In this document: positions 31,983 to 39,763 of the stretch, piece after piece
How the letters are laid out: every line of letters begins with the position of its first letter
Position numbering within the stretch: the first letter of the stretch is position 1
Source: Pseudarthrobacter defluvii
GTDB taxonomy: Bacteria; Actinomycetota; Actinomycetes; Actinomycetales; Micrococcaceae
DNA length: 64,000 nucleotides
Assembly (NCBI RefSeq): GCF_030816725.1
Contig: NZ_JAUSYG010000001.1
Coordinates: forward strand, 3,286,001-3,350,000
Reading direction: 5' to 3'
The notes under the pieces: generated by a model
The model's input: only the letters and a program-made list of their open reading frames with translations
Databases searched by the model: none
Told to the model about the DNA's origin: nothing
Position numbers and translations under genes: made by a program

Positions 31983-32456
31983 ATGCGCACAGCAGAACCA
32001 ATGACTGAAACAGAGCGGATCCATCGTCTCTCCGAGAACCTGCTGAGCCAGGTGTCGAGGGGCAGGGAATGGGCCACGCCGGGCGTCCAGGCTGCGCTCC
32101 AACGGGCGGTGGCCGGACTTGATACAGGCATCGAGACCGCTTCCCCGCGACTCCAGGCGTTGCTCCGACGGTTGGCGGATGAGCTCGCCGGCGGCGTGGA
32201 GGTACTCACTCCCCGGGTCCAGGAACAACTCAAGCGGGTCGGCCCGAAAGCGTCTCCCCCGGTCCCTGTCCAGGCTCGTCGGCCCGAACCCAGGATGTGG
32301 TTGTGGGTTCTGGGGCTCGGGGCCCTCGCCGCCGGTGCCGCAGTGTGGCGCTCCAGGCAGCCGTCCAAAAAAGAACCAGCGCCTTCAGCGGGCGAGCCGG
32401 CGCCCGGCCGCACGGATCCGAATGTCGATGCTGACCTAACCTCCGGACGCATGTAG
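31983..32456 (+). CDS. Hypothetical single-pass membrane protein
   Basis: A 157-residue protein with an excellent ribosome site (AAGGAGG, 6 bases before ATG 31983). Residues 10-90 are amphipathic helices with regularly spaced repeats (WATPGVQAALQRAVAGLDTG, ETASPRLQALLRRLADELAG, VLTPRVQEQLKRVG). One transmembrane helix follows at about 105-122 (WLWVLGLGALAAGAAVW), then a short Pro-rich tail. The triple TP-x-V/L-Q-x-x-L-x-R motif suggests a three-fold helical repeat facing one side of the membrane. The pattern resembles small actinobacterial membrane-linked proteins of unknown role. A strong hairpin terminator follows. Confidence 0.75.
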   Translation: MRTAEPMTETERIHRLSENLLSQVSRGREWATPGVQAALQRAVAGLDTGIETASPRLQALLRRLADELAGGVEVLTPRVQEQLKRVGPKASPPVPVQARRPEPRMWLWVLGLGALAAGAAVWRSRQPSKKEPAPSAGEPAPGRTDPNVDADLTSGRM

Positions 32457-32575
32457 GAGCCTGCGCTGCGGAGGCCACCATAGGAGCGTCCGCGGGGACC
32501 ACAAAGCGGTCTGCACGGAAATCTTCCTGGTGACGGTCACCCAGACGTTCATTTCCGGAGGTGACTTTCAAACCA

Positions 32576-32617
32576 GACGAGCCGCGGATCTCCTCGAGTT
32601 GGAGACCGCGGCTCGTC
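32576..32617. terminator. Bidirectional Rho-independent terminator
   Basis: GACGAGCCGCGG (32576-32587) pairs perfectly with CCGCGGCTCGTC (32606-32617). An inner TCTCC/GGAGA extends the stem. CTATTGGTTCATTG follows on the plus strand. It separates the plus-strand membrane-protein gene from the convergent lipoprotein gene. Confidence 0.85.
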
Positions 32618-32696
32618 CTATTGGTTCATTGTTCACTGTGAAGTCCTGAAAACGTCGTTCGGACGTTAGAGCCAGAGCCTCTGTCTGACGGGCACT

Positions 32697-33407
32697 CTAC
32701 TTCGCGATGCCCCCGTGCCTGCTGCAGGCGCCCTGACGCGTTGTGCCCGGCCAAACATAGCCGTCACTGCAAATGATTGCACCCCCGACGGCGGCCGGTG
32801 CGGGAGCGGGTGCTTGCGCAGCCTTCTGAGCTGCCTGCGCTGCGGCGGCTTGCTCGGCTGCGGCCTTGGCAGCGGTGTCCCGGGCCGCCTGGTCTGCTGC
32901 AGCCTTTGCAGCGGCAGCCTGGTCTGCGGCGGCTTTGTCAGCTGCGGCTTTATCTGCGGCAGCCTTCGCAGCAGCGGCTTGCTCGGCGGCAGCCTTATCG
33001 GCCGCTGCCTTTTCAGCGGCAGCCTTTTCCGTGGCGACGTCGTCGAGGTTCTTGACGCCCAGATGCACCGTGGAGCCCCTGGCCGCTTGCGCACCGTCGG
33101 CGGGGTCCTGGGAGATCACCTGCCAGTTCTTCTTGACCATGATCGACTTGCCCTTGACGGTGTCCACGGACTCAACCTTGAAGCCGAGCTTTTCCAGCTG
33201 GTCCGTGGCCTTGTCCAGGGTCAAGGTCACCACGGCCGGAACAACCACGGTCTCTGTTGTTTGGGAAACAGCCGTTGCTGTTGCGGTTGCCGTTGGCTGC
33301 GTCACTGCCTGCTTGCCGCCGCAGCCCGTCAGCATGAGGCCTGCCAAGACAGTCAAAGCAAGCGTCTTCTTCAACCTGCCGACGGCAGGAACTGTTACTA
33401 CTTTCAT
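32697..33407 (-). CDS. PASTA-domain lipoprotein with DUF3761 C-terminus
   Basis: A 236-residue secreted lipoprotein. The signal peptide ends at a lipobox (LTGC, Cys29). A PASTA domain follows at about residues 55-122 (PAVVTLTLDKATDQLEKLGF, then ISQDPADGAQAARGSTVHL). The next stretch, about residues 128-205, is a low-complexity Ala/Lys/Gln helix built from AAADKAAAEQ-like units. The end is a small Cys-containing domain of the DUF3761 type (ICSDGYVWPG, CSRHGGIAK). PASTA domains bind peptidoglycan fragments, so wall attachment is likely. ATG 33407 has AAGGGGAAAA upstream. The next gene on this strand also codes for an Ala-rich surface protein, and the two may be expressed together. Confidence 0.85.
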   Translation of the reverse strand: MKVVTVPAVGRLKKTLALTVLAGLMLTGCGGKQAVTQPTATATATAVSQTTETVVVPAVVTLTLDKATDQLEKLGFKVESVDTVKGKSIMVKKNWQVISQDPADGAQAARGSTVHLGVKNLDDVATEKAAAEKAAADKAAAEQAAAAKAAADKAAADKAAADQAAAAKAAADQAARDTAAKAAAEQAAAAQAAQKAAQAPAPAPAAVGGAIICSDGYVWPGTTRQGACSRHGGIAK

Positions 33408-33473
33408 TTTTCCCCTTGGAATACATGTGATGGTGATGAAAACTGCGTCCGGAAATACCGGACATGGGCTCAC

Positions 33474-34814
33474 TTATTCGCAGGCGACGCCGTCGGAATC
33501 CCGGTCCAGTGCAGGGCGGTAGCCGGCCTGGCCCGCGTACAGCGGTGCGGCTCCGGCAGCCTTCGCCGCGGTGCAGTTCGCGTAGTAGGCAGCGGCAGGG
33601 GCCGGAACGGGTGCGGCAGGTGCCGGGGCGACCGGTACCTGGGCGGCCGGAGCAGGAGCAACGGCCGCCGGCGCGGGAGCCGGGGCAACCGGTGCAGGAG
33701 CCGGCGCAACTGCTGCAGGTGCGGGTTCCGCCGCAACTGGCGCAGGAGCCGGAGCCTGCTGGTTTGTCGGCGCCAACTGCCCGTTGCAGTCGCCAAGGAT
33801 CCGGGCCATGGCGTCGTGTTCGGCCTGGGTGACCCACAGCCCGTAGGTGGCCTTCACGGAAATCTGGCGTGCAATGTACTCACACCGGAAGCTCTTGTTC
33901 GGCGGCAACCAGGTGGCCGCGTCGCCGTCGCCCTTCTTGATGTTGGTGGGCCCATCGGTTGCCTGCAGGTTCAGCGGGTCATTGGCAAACGCCGTCCGCT
34001 GTTCCTGGGTCAGCTGTTGGGCACCCTTCTGCCAGGCATCGCTGAGCGCCACCACATGGTCGATCTGCACAGCGCTGCTGGTGCCCGATCCCCGCACAAA
34101 GCTGATGGTGGTGCCCGTGTACGGATCCGCCAGGGTGCCCGACTGCACCTTGCACGGCACACTGTTCGTGTACGTGATGCCGGTGAGGTCGCGCTTGAGG
34201 ATGTCGTTGCGGGTATCGCAGCCGTTCCGGTCCACATCCGCCCACGCCTGGCCGAACCGCGCCCGGTCATACCCCGTCTTCGGCGCCCGGCCCTTGATGG
34301 GAAGGGTTGCCAGCAGGTCCATCGCTTTGGTGGCATACGCAGGCTGCGCGTTCGGCGCGGTGGCAGTGACGCCGGCGGCAAGATCGTAGGGGCTTTCGGG
34401 GTCCAGCGGTTCCCCGGTGTCCTGCGCGGTGGGAGTTGGGGTGGACGACGGCGACGCCTTGGCCGTTGGAGCCGCGCTCACCTTCGCAGGCGCTGCCTTG
34501 GCGGTGGTGTCCGAAGATGCCGCCGCCAGGTCTGCCTTGGCAACGTGCGGCAGCGTGAAAGCGCCGCCAATGAAGAGCGCCAGTGAAGCGACGATCGCGA
34601 CGGCGCCGGCCTTCCGTTTCGCAGGCAGCCAGGCCCAGGAACGCCGTCCAGTGAGCAGGACATACAGCCCGGTGAGGGCAAATGAAATTCCCAGGACAAC
34701 CAAGGCGCCGCCGAATCCGCCGCTCCGCGCTGCGAGGAGCATAAACACTGCGGTAATTGCGCCAACTATGAAGGTTGAAGCGCGGGGTTTCCGCGGCGTT
34801 TCGTAGTCGGACAT
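33474..34814 (-). CDS. Membrane-anchored HNH nuclease (DUF1524) with Excalibur domain
   Basis: A 446-residue protein. Three hydrophobic helices lie in the first 95 residues (for example STFIVGAITAVFMLLAARSG). A Thr/Ala/Pro linker follows, then a DUF1524/GmrSD-type HNH nuclease domain at about residues 190-330. It has the DHVVALSDAW metal-binding His and the later NDPLNLQATDGPTNIKKGD and WLPPNKSFRC motifs. A long Ala-Pro-rich linker leads to a C-terminal Excalibur calcium-binding motif (YYANCTAAKAAG, RDSDGVACE). The nuclease would face outside the membrane, fitting a role in DNA uptake, nutrient recovery or competition. ATG 34814 has GGGGAAAG upstream. Confidence 0.88.
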   Translation of the reverse strand: MSDYETPRKPRASTFIVGAITAVFMLLAARSGGFGGALVVLGISFALTGLYVLLTGRRSWAWLPAKRKAGAVAIVASLALFIGGAFTLPHVAKADLAAASSDTTAKAAPAKVSAAPTAKASPSSTPTPTAQDTGEPLDPESPYDLAAGVTATAPNAQPAYATKAMDLLATLPIKGRAPKTGYDRARFGQAWADVDRNGCDTRNDILKRDLTGITYTNSVPCKVQSGTLADPYTGTTISFVRGSGTSSAVQIDHVVALSDAWQKGAQQLTQEQRTAFANDPLNLQATDGPTNIKKGDGDAATWLPPNKSFRCEYIARQISVKATYGLWVTQAEHDAMARILGDCNGQLAPTNQQAPAPAPVAAEPAPAAVAPAPAPVAPAPAPAAVAPAPAAQVPVAPAPAAPVPAPAAAYYANCTAAKAAGAAPLYAGQAGYRPALDRDSDGVACE

Positions 34815-35095
34815 TCTTTCCCCATTTACAGGAGGCCCAGGAAGGGTGCCTCCAGGTATGCCGGGCCTGCTGCTAAACCCAATAAACTCGTCGCCGACGA
34901 GCCTATGCTTCATTTCCTGCGTTATAACGCGCCTCTCACGATCCTCGGCCAACATTCAGACAGTCTTGATGCGACCTTGAGTAAAGGGTGTCGCAATACG
35001 GTTCCGGGGCTTAACAATTAGCAGGGGGACACCGCTTTCACTTGGTTATGGAACCGCCATTCCCAGGAGCAACGGGCGCAGATAGAGTGACCGGC

Positions 35096-35488
35096 ATGCA
35101 GATGCGCCTTGAAGTTGTACAGGTCCCGGTATCCGACGTCGACAGGTCCAAAGCGTTTTACACCGAAAAGCTGGGCTTCGTCCCGGACCACGACGTGGAG
35201 CACATCCCCGGCATGCGAGTGGTCCAACTGACTCCCCCAGGTTCCGCCACATCGGTGGTCATCGGTACGGGAATGACCACCATGACACCGGGCACCCTCG
35301 AGGGGCTGCAGCTGGTGGTTCCCGACATTGCCGAGACCCGCAGCGAGCTGGTCCGCCGCGGCGCTGACATCAGCGAGATCCAGGACCTTGGCGGCGTCCT
35401 GTTCGCCTACTTCAGTGACCCCGACGGCAATCGCTGGGTGATGCAGGGCGAGACCCAGCAGCACATCCAGGAGGCGCACAAGCCCTAA
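35096..35488 (+). CDS. VOC family (glyoxalase-like) protein
   Basis: A 130-residue vicinal-oxygen-chelate protein, two beta-alpha-beta-beta-beta units that bind a metal. The pattern is clear: VVQVPVSDVDRSKAFYTEKLGF at the N-terminus and VLFAYFSDPDGNRWVMQ at the end. The start at ATG 35096 has no Shine-Dalgarno sequence. A TAGAGT at 35083-35088 just upstream suggests a leaderless or short-leader transcript. ATG 35102 is an alternative start. Such single-domain proteins include antibiotic-resistance, epimerase and dioxygenase types; no assignment is possible. Confidence 0.85.
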   Translation: MQMRLEVVQVPVSDVDRSKAFYTEKLGFVPDHDVEHIPGMRVVQLTPPGSATSVVIGTGMTTMTPGTLEGLQLVVPDIAETRSELVRRGADISEIQDLGGVLFAYFSDPDGNRWVMQGETQQHIQEAHKP

Positions 35489-35490
35489 GG

Positions 35491-35549
35491 AAGAACCACC
35501 AAAGGTGAGCGGGCGTCGCCAAGAAACCCACCAAAGGTGAGCGGGCGTC
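35491..35549. repeat. 32-base tandem repeat array B
   Basis: Two cores GAGCGGGCGTC begin at 35507 and 35539, exactly 32 bases apart, each preceded by ACCACCAAAGGT or CCCACCAAAGGT. The array fills the gap between the VOC gene and the convergent LacI-family gene and ends near the LacI stop codon. Confidence 0.7.
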
Positions 35550-35559
35550 AGGGAGGGCG

Positions 35560-36585
35560 CTACTTCTTGGGCGGCGGCGCCGTGGACCCCCGGACCACCA
35601 GCTCCGTGCCGAGTTCGATCCGCTGAGGGAGTTCCTCGTCACCGTCGAGATGGCGAAGTAGGGCCCTCATCGCAGTCTCCGCCATCTGCACCACGGGCTG
35701 GCGGATGGTGGTCAGGCCCGGCTCGACCCACTCGGCCGCCGGAATGTCGTCGAAGCCGATGATGGACAGGTCCTGCGGTATGCGGAGCCCGGCAGCGCGC
35801 GCAGCCCGGTATGCCCCAAGGGCCTGGCCGTCGTTGCCGGTGAATATCGCCGTAGGCCGGTCCGGCAGCTCCAGCAACTTCCGCGTGGCAGCTTCACCCG
35901 CTTCGATGGAGAAGTCGCCAGGAACCATTAAGGCCGGGTCCAGGGTGATGCCTGCGCGGCGCAGTGCAGAGACGTAGCCGTCCTCCCGGGCACTGCTGCA
36001 CTGCAGGTCCTCGCGGCCCCCGATCATCGCGATCCGCTTGTGCCCCAGCTGCAGCAGGTGCTGCGTTGCCGAATGGCCGCCCTCCCAGTTGGCTGCCCCC
36101 ACAGTGGTCAGGTCGGGCCCGGGTTGGCCCACGGGATCGATCAGCACGACGGGTATTCCCAGGGACTTCACGCGTTGGATCTGCTTGGCGTCCAACTGGT
36201 AGACGGCCATCAGCAGGCCGTCCGACTTCCGCTCGGCCAGGTTGGCCAGCCAGGGCCGGATGCGCGAGCCATCCAGGTTCAGGCTGCTGACTACGGTTCC
36301 GTACCCGGCATCCTGCGCCACGCGCTCAACGCCTTCGATGATTTCCAGCGCCCATTCAGAGCCCAGGCCCGGGAACACCAGGTCCACCAGCCCGGCCTTC
36401 TGCCTGCGCTTGGCCGGGCGCCGGGCGTAGTCGCGTTTGGCGATGATTTCCTCCACCCGCGCCCGGGTCTCGGCCGCCACGTGGGCGTGCCCGTTCAAGA
36501 CCTTGGAGACGGTGGGGACAGAAACTCCTGCCTCTCGGGCTATCTCGCTGATCGTCGCGCGCCTGGTGTCCTGCTTGCTCACCAC
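35560..36585 (-). CDS. LacI family transcriptional regulator
   Basis: A 341-residue LacI/GalR-type repressor. The N-terminal helix-turn-helix plus hinge is clear (ATISEIAREAGVSVPTVSKV, then LNGHAHVAAETRARVEEII). A periplasmic-binding-protein-like sugar sensor follows, ending with the usual FDDIPAAEWVEPGLTTIRQP. The start is GTG 36585 (AAGGG upstream); GTG 36582 is also possible. It is the last gene of a cupin, DUF6807 and Gfo/Idh group and probably controls the surrounding sugar genes. GAAAC-N9-GTTTC sites before the GH3 and GH42 genes are candidate operators. Confidence 0.93.
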   Translation of the reverse strand: MVSKQDTRRATISEIAREAGVSVPTVSKVLNGHAHVAAETRARVEEIIAKRDYARRPAKRRQKAGLVDLVFPGLGSEWALEIIEGVERVAQDAGYGTVVSSLNLDGSRIRPWLANLAERKSDGLLMAVYQLDAKQIQRVKSLGIPVVLIDPVGQPGPDLTTVGAANWEGGHSATQHLLQLGHKRIAMIGGREDLQCSSAREDGYVSALRRAGITLDPALMVPGDFSIEAGEAATRKLLELPDRPTAIFTGNDGQALGAYRAARAAGLRIPQDLSIIGFDDIPAAEWVEPGLTTIRQPVVQMAETAMRALLRHLDGDEELPQRIELGTELVVRGSTAPPPKK

Positions 36586-36619
36586 GGGGACCGCCCTTTC
36601 ACCCGGGCCATGCCCGGTG

Positions 36620-37357
36620 TTAATTATCGGAAAGTTCCCACGCCTGAATCCGGCCACACATGCCATAGATCCTGAAGTTTTCCCGTTTTCCCATCGTAGT
36701 TCGCGCGTTCCCCAGATAGATACTTTCTGCCGTGTCCAGGGACGCAAGCTGTTGCCGCGTGAGTTCGGCCTGCCGGGCCGCTCCCCCTGCCAGCAGGTCC
36801 GCCCACGCCGTGGTCCTGCCGGACACCAGGCGGGCCGCGGACGCGTGGAACCCTGCCAGCGCTGGCGGCCCGGAGGCAAGCACGGTCTCCTTCAGCGCGA
36901 AGTAACCTTCCAAAGCCAGATCACGACGGCGGCGGGCGGCTTGCTCTCCGGCTGCCAGTCCGGCGTCGGCGTCCTTGTGCTCCAGTGCCGCTGCACGCTG
37001 GTAGGTGTCCGCATCCGCCAGGTGCTCGGGCGGAAACGTCATCACGGCGTCGCCGTGCTCGGGAAGTCCGGCGTTCTGCATCACCACCAGGATCCTCAGG
37101 TCCCCCGAGTCGTTGATGGCGCGGTGCACCGTGCCGGGCGTAAACCACAACACCGTCCCCGGGTTTAACGGGCTGGATGTGTAACCACGTGAGTCCAGTG
37201 TCTCCAGACGGCCGTGTCCTTCGAGCACCACGTACGCTTCGGTGGACGCCGTGTGGAGGTGCGGTGACCCGCCGGCTGCTCCGTCGGCTCCGGGCCAGTC
37301 GTAGACGCTGATCTCGGACAGGCCGGTGGCACCTGGAAAGGAGGAGGCCACGCTCAC
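36620..37357 (-). CDS. Cupin domain protein
   Basis: A 245-residue protein with a cupin at about residues 10-115 (SEISVYDWPG, then SPHLHTASTEAYVVLEGHGR and PGTVHRAINDSGDLRIL). It has a helical C-terminal half ending TMGKRENFRIYGMCGRIQ. GTG 37357 overlaps the stop of the DUF6807 gene by 4 bases, so the two are translationally coupled. The long open frame beyond that start lies on top of the DUF6807 gene and is not real. Together with DUF6807 and Gfo/Idh it probably handles a modified sugar. The precise reaction is unknown. Confidence 0.85.
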   Translation of the reverse strand: MSVASSFPGATGLSEISVYDWPGADGAAGGSPHLHTASTEAYVVLEGHGRLETLDSRGYTSSPLNPGTVLWFTPGTVHRAINDSGDLRILVVMQNAGLPEHGDAVMTFPPEHLADADTYQRAAALEHKDADAGLAAGEQAARRRRDLALEGYFALKETVLASGPPALAGFHASAARLVSGRTTAWADLLAGGAARQAELTRQQLASLDTAESIYLGNARTTMGKRENFRIYGMCGRIQAWELSDN

Positions 37358-38328
37358 CGCCAGCTGCGCAGTGCGGCGTCGGCGGCAGCGGCCAGTGCCG
37401 CGGCACGCGCGGCGTCCACGCCGCCGTCGGCAATCACCACTGCATAGCGGTAGGTGAGCGGCGAGCCTTCCCGCAGGGGCACCTCCGCACTGAAAAACGG
37501 TGCCGAGCCCAGGCAGGCGAACATGGAGGAGCGTGCGAACCACTGGTTGGGCGCGCCCGGGTTTGAAGGGTCCTCAACGAACGCGATGGTGGAGGATCGG
37601 CAGGTACCGTCGTGCTTTCCGGTAAAAGCGATCCACGGCGAACGGGTGCCCATGAACTCGTCCGTTCCGGTGGCGTCCTGGCTGCGGAACTCACCGCCCG
37701 TGAAGGACCGGGGCCCGCGCCAGAAGAGGCCGCCGTAGCCGGCATTGTCCCGCCCTTCGGTGGTGGGGCTCCCGATGCGGATGTCCGCACCGGAGATGTT
37801 GCTCATCCGGGTTTCGAAAAGGATGGCGTAGGCCCCGGCAGTGTCGCTGCCGGTCCCTTCCTCCAGGAGCTGGATGCTGAACCGGCGGTTCTCCGCGATG
37901 ACCGGCCCGCCTTCCTCGGATGTCCAGGTGAGGGACTCCGACGCGGTGATGCCGGCGCCGTACTGGTCGATTCCCGTGAAGGATTCGTGGGTCATGGCAC
38001 CGTTGTTGTCCAGGTTGGCGTACTCCGTGGCGCGCGTGTAGGTGGCCCCGCCCCAGAAGTTGTGCGGCCCCACGTTGGGGAGCGCCCAGGAGAGCCCCTT
38101 GTGCCAAACATGGTCGCAGGGGCGGGAAATGGTTACCTCCTCGCCACCCAGGGTGGTGAGCGGGTGGAAGAACGGGCGCGGGCTTTCGTACTGCTCGTCC
38201 GTTGGTTTGTAGGTGTAGGTGGCGATGGGGCACCCGTCGGCGGTGAAGGTGAGGGCCCTGCCGTCGTCCTCGAAGCTGAGCCGGGCGGTGGCAGTGGCAG
38301 AAGGGGCGGTGGGTGAAGAGGTGGTCAC
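37354..38328 (-). CDS. DUF6807 (PmoA-like) family protein
   Basis: A 324-residue protein of the DUF6807 (PmoA family) type, beta-rich. Marked family stretches are SPRPFFHPLTTLGGEEVT, the HVWHKGLSWALPNVG segment with clustered His and Trp residues, and the later PWIAFTGKHDG. Members often sit with Gfo/Idh enzymes and glycoside hydrolases and may act on sugars or sugar derivatives, but no reaction is established to my knowledge. GTG 38328 has AAAGGA upstream. It lies 24 bases after the Gfo/Idh stop and overlaps the cupin gene by 4 bases. Confidence 0.85.
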   Translation of the reverse strand: MTTSSPTAPSATATARLSFEDDGRALTFTADGCPIATYTYKPTDEQYESPRPFFHPLTTLGGEEVTISRPCDHVWHKGLSWALPNVGPHNFWGGATYTRATEYANLDNNGAMTHESFTGIDQYGAGITASESLTWTSEEGGPVIAENRRFSIQLLEEGTGSDTAGAYAILFETRMSNISGADIRIGSPTTEGRDNAGYGGLFWRGPRSFTGGEFRSQDATGTDEFMGTRSPWIAFTGKHDGTCRSSTIAFVEDPSNPGAPNQWFARSSMFACLGSAPFFSAEVPLREGSPLTYRYAVVIADGGVDAARAAALAAAADAALRSWR

Positions 38329-38352
38329 GATGGGTCCTTTGGAAGGTGGGAA

Positions 38353-39483
38353 TCAAACGGCGGTGTCGACGGCGGTCCGGTCCAGGGCCGTGGCGTCCAG
38401 GACGCGCGTGCCCAGGCCGTCGCCGTCCATGCCGCCGTAGAACGGGTGGCCTGGAACGATCTGGCCTCGGCGTACCGGCTGCCCGGTAAAGGCTGAGGCG
38501 TAAATGGCGGCAGCGAGTTCAAGGGTTTGCCGCGCGGAGTCTGCGTCGGCCGGAAGCGGCCCGCCGGCGTCGAGCGCGTCATACATGGCCAGGAACTGGG
38601 CCGCATGGCCGCTGCCGCGCTCCAGGGGCTGGCCATTCCACGCTGCAGCCACCGCACCTTCGTGGCCGGGAGCCCCCGTGACGGTCCAGTTGTCCGTGCT
38701 GTAGCCGTAAAGGTGGCTCAATTCAACGGAGGCGAACTCGCAGTCGATGCGGATATCCGAGGTTTCCCGTGGCGAAAGCAGCGAATTGATCATGGTTGCC
38801 ACGGCACCGTTGCGGAACCGGACCAGCGCGGCCGACAGGTCCTCAGTCGACGTGGCCCGCGCCTGCCGCCCGGCAACGGCGGTCACTTCCTCCCAGGGGC
38901 CCATCAGGTACAGGAGCAGATCGAACTGGTGGATGCCGTGGCCCATGGTGGGACCACCGCCCTCGGCGTTCCAGGTGCCGCGCCAGGGCAGGTCCCAGTA
39001 ACTGTCCGGCCGGTACCAGAGGGTGTCGCACCGTGCCACCAGCGGCCGGCCGAAGTCGGACCCGCCGATCAGCTGCTTTGCCGCGGCGGACGCGTCTCCG
39101 AAGCGGTGCTGGAACACGCAGGAGAACTGGGCGCCGGCCTTGGCCTGCGCCGCTTCAAGCCGGTCGAAGTCCGCCAGGCTGAGTGCCGGGGGCTTCTCGG
39201 AGAGCACATGGACCCCTGCCTCCAGACATTCGATGGCCTGGTCGATGTGGAACATGGGCGGCGTGCAGAGATGCACGATGTCAGGTTTTGCCTCGGCCAG
39301 GAGCTCCGCCAGAGTGAGGTAGGTGCCGGGGATGTCATGCTTCCCGGCGAAGGCATCCAGCCTGCCCTGGTCCACGTCGCAGGCCGCCACGAGCTGGGCC
39401 CTGCCTCCGGTCCTGGCCAGGCTTTCCGCATGGACCGCCGCAATACCGCCGGTTCCCACGATGGCCACTCTGTACGTCCGCAT
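38353..39483 (-). CDS. Gfo/Idh/MocA family oxidoreductase
   Basis: A 376-residue NAD(P)-dependent sugar oxidoreductase. The Rossmann motif is IVGTGGIAAVHAESL at the N-terminus. The conserved lysine is in SEKPPALSLADF near residue 97. The C-terminal dehydrogenase domain includes GGGPTMGHGIHQFDLLLYL. ATG 39483 has GGAGAG upstream. It is first in the minus-strand group with DUF6807, cupin and LacI, and shares a divergent promoter region with the GH3 gene. It likely oxidises or epimerises the sugar released by the glycosidases of this locus, or acts as an NAD-dependent glycosidase. Confidence 0.92.
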   Translation of the reverse strand: MRTYRVAIVGTGGIAAVHAESLARTGGRAQLVAACDVDQGRLDAFAGKHDIPGTYLTLAELLAEAKPDIVHLCTPPMFHIDQAIECLEAGVHVLSEKPPALSLADFDRLEAAQAKAGAQFSCVFQHRFGDASAAAKQLIGGSDFGRPLVARCDTLWYRPDSYWDLPWRGTWNAEGGGPTMGHGIHQFDLLLYLMGPWEEVTAVAGRQARATSTEDLSAALVRFRNGAVATMINSLLSPRETSDIRIDCEFASVELSHLYGYSTDNWTVTGAPGHEGAVAAAWNGQPLERGSGHAAQFLAMYDALDAGGPLPADADSARQTLELAAAIYASAFTGQPVRRGQIVPGHPFYGGMDGDGLGTRVLDATALDRTAVDTAV

Positions 39484-39701
39484 GTTCTCTCCGTCGTTGC
39501 AGTGAAATAAGTAGCAGTGAGGCCGGCAGACAGGAGCACCGTGCTGCCTTCGCCGCGGCCTGTTGGATGCCCCGGTCAGTACCGTGCTTGGAAACTTTCC
39601 AGACTCCACCCGAAGATTTCGCGTCCCACTGCCCGTGCAAACGTCTCGCCTCCGCTTCAACCCTAGGAATCGAGTTCATGCTGAGTCAATGCTTTTACCC
39701 T

Positions 39702-39740
39702 AGAAACAAAACATAAGTTTCTGATAGTTTCTTAGAAACT
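39702..39740. promoter_or_regulatory. Predicted LacI-type operators in the GH3 promoter region
   Basis: GAAAC (39703-39707) and GTTTC (39717-39721) form GAAAC-N9-GTTTC. Next to it, AGTTTC-TTA-GAAACT (39726-39740) is a perfect palindrome. The first arrangement recurs before the GH42 gene. Confidence 0.6.
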
Positions 39741-39763
39741 TCTTTCGATCCTAGGAGACGCCC

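Noticed and set aside
31212..32228. 338-codon open frame on the minus strand
   Set aside because: It runs over a hairpin and opposite two better-supported small plus-strand genes, with atypical composition.
32866..33055. Possible repeat element inside the lipoprotein gene
   Set aside because: It is explained by the Ala/Lys/Gln helical repeat of the protein, not by a mobile or regulatory repeat.
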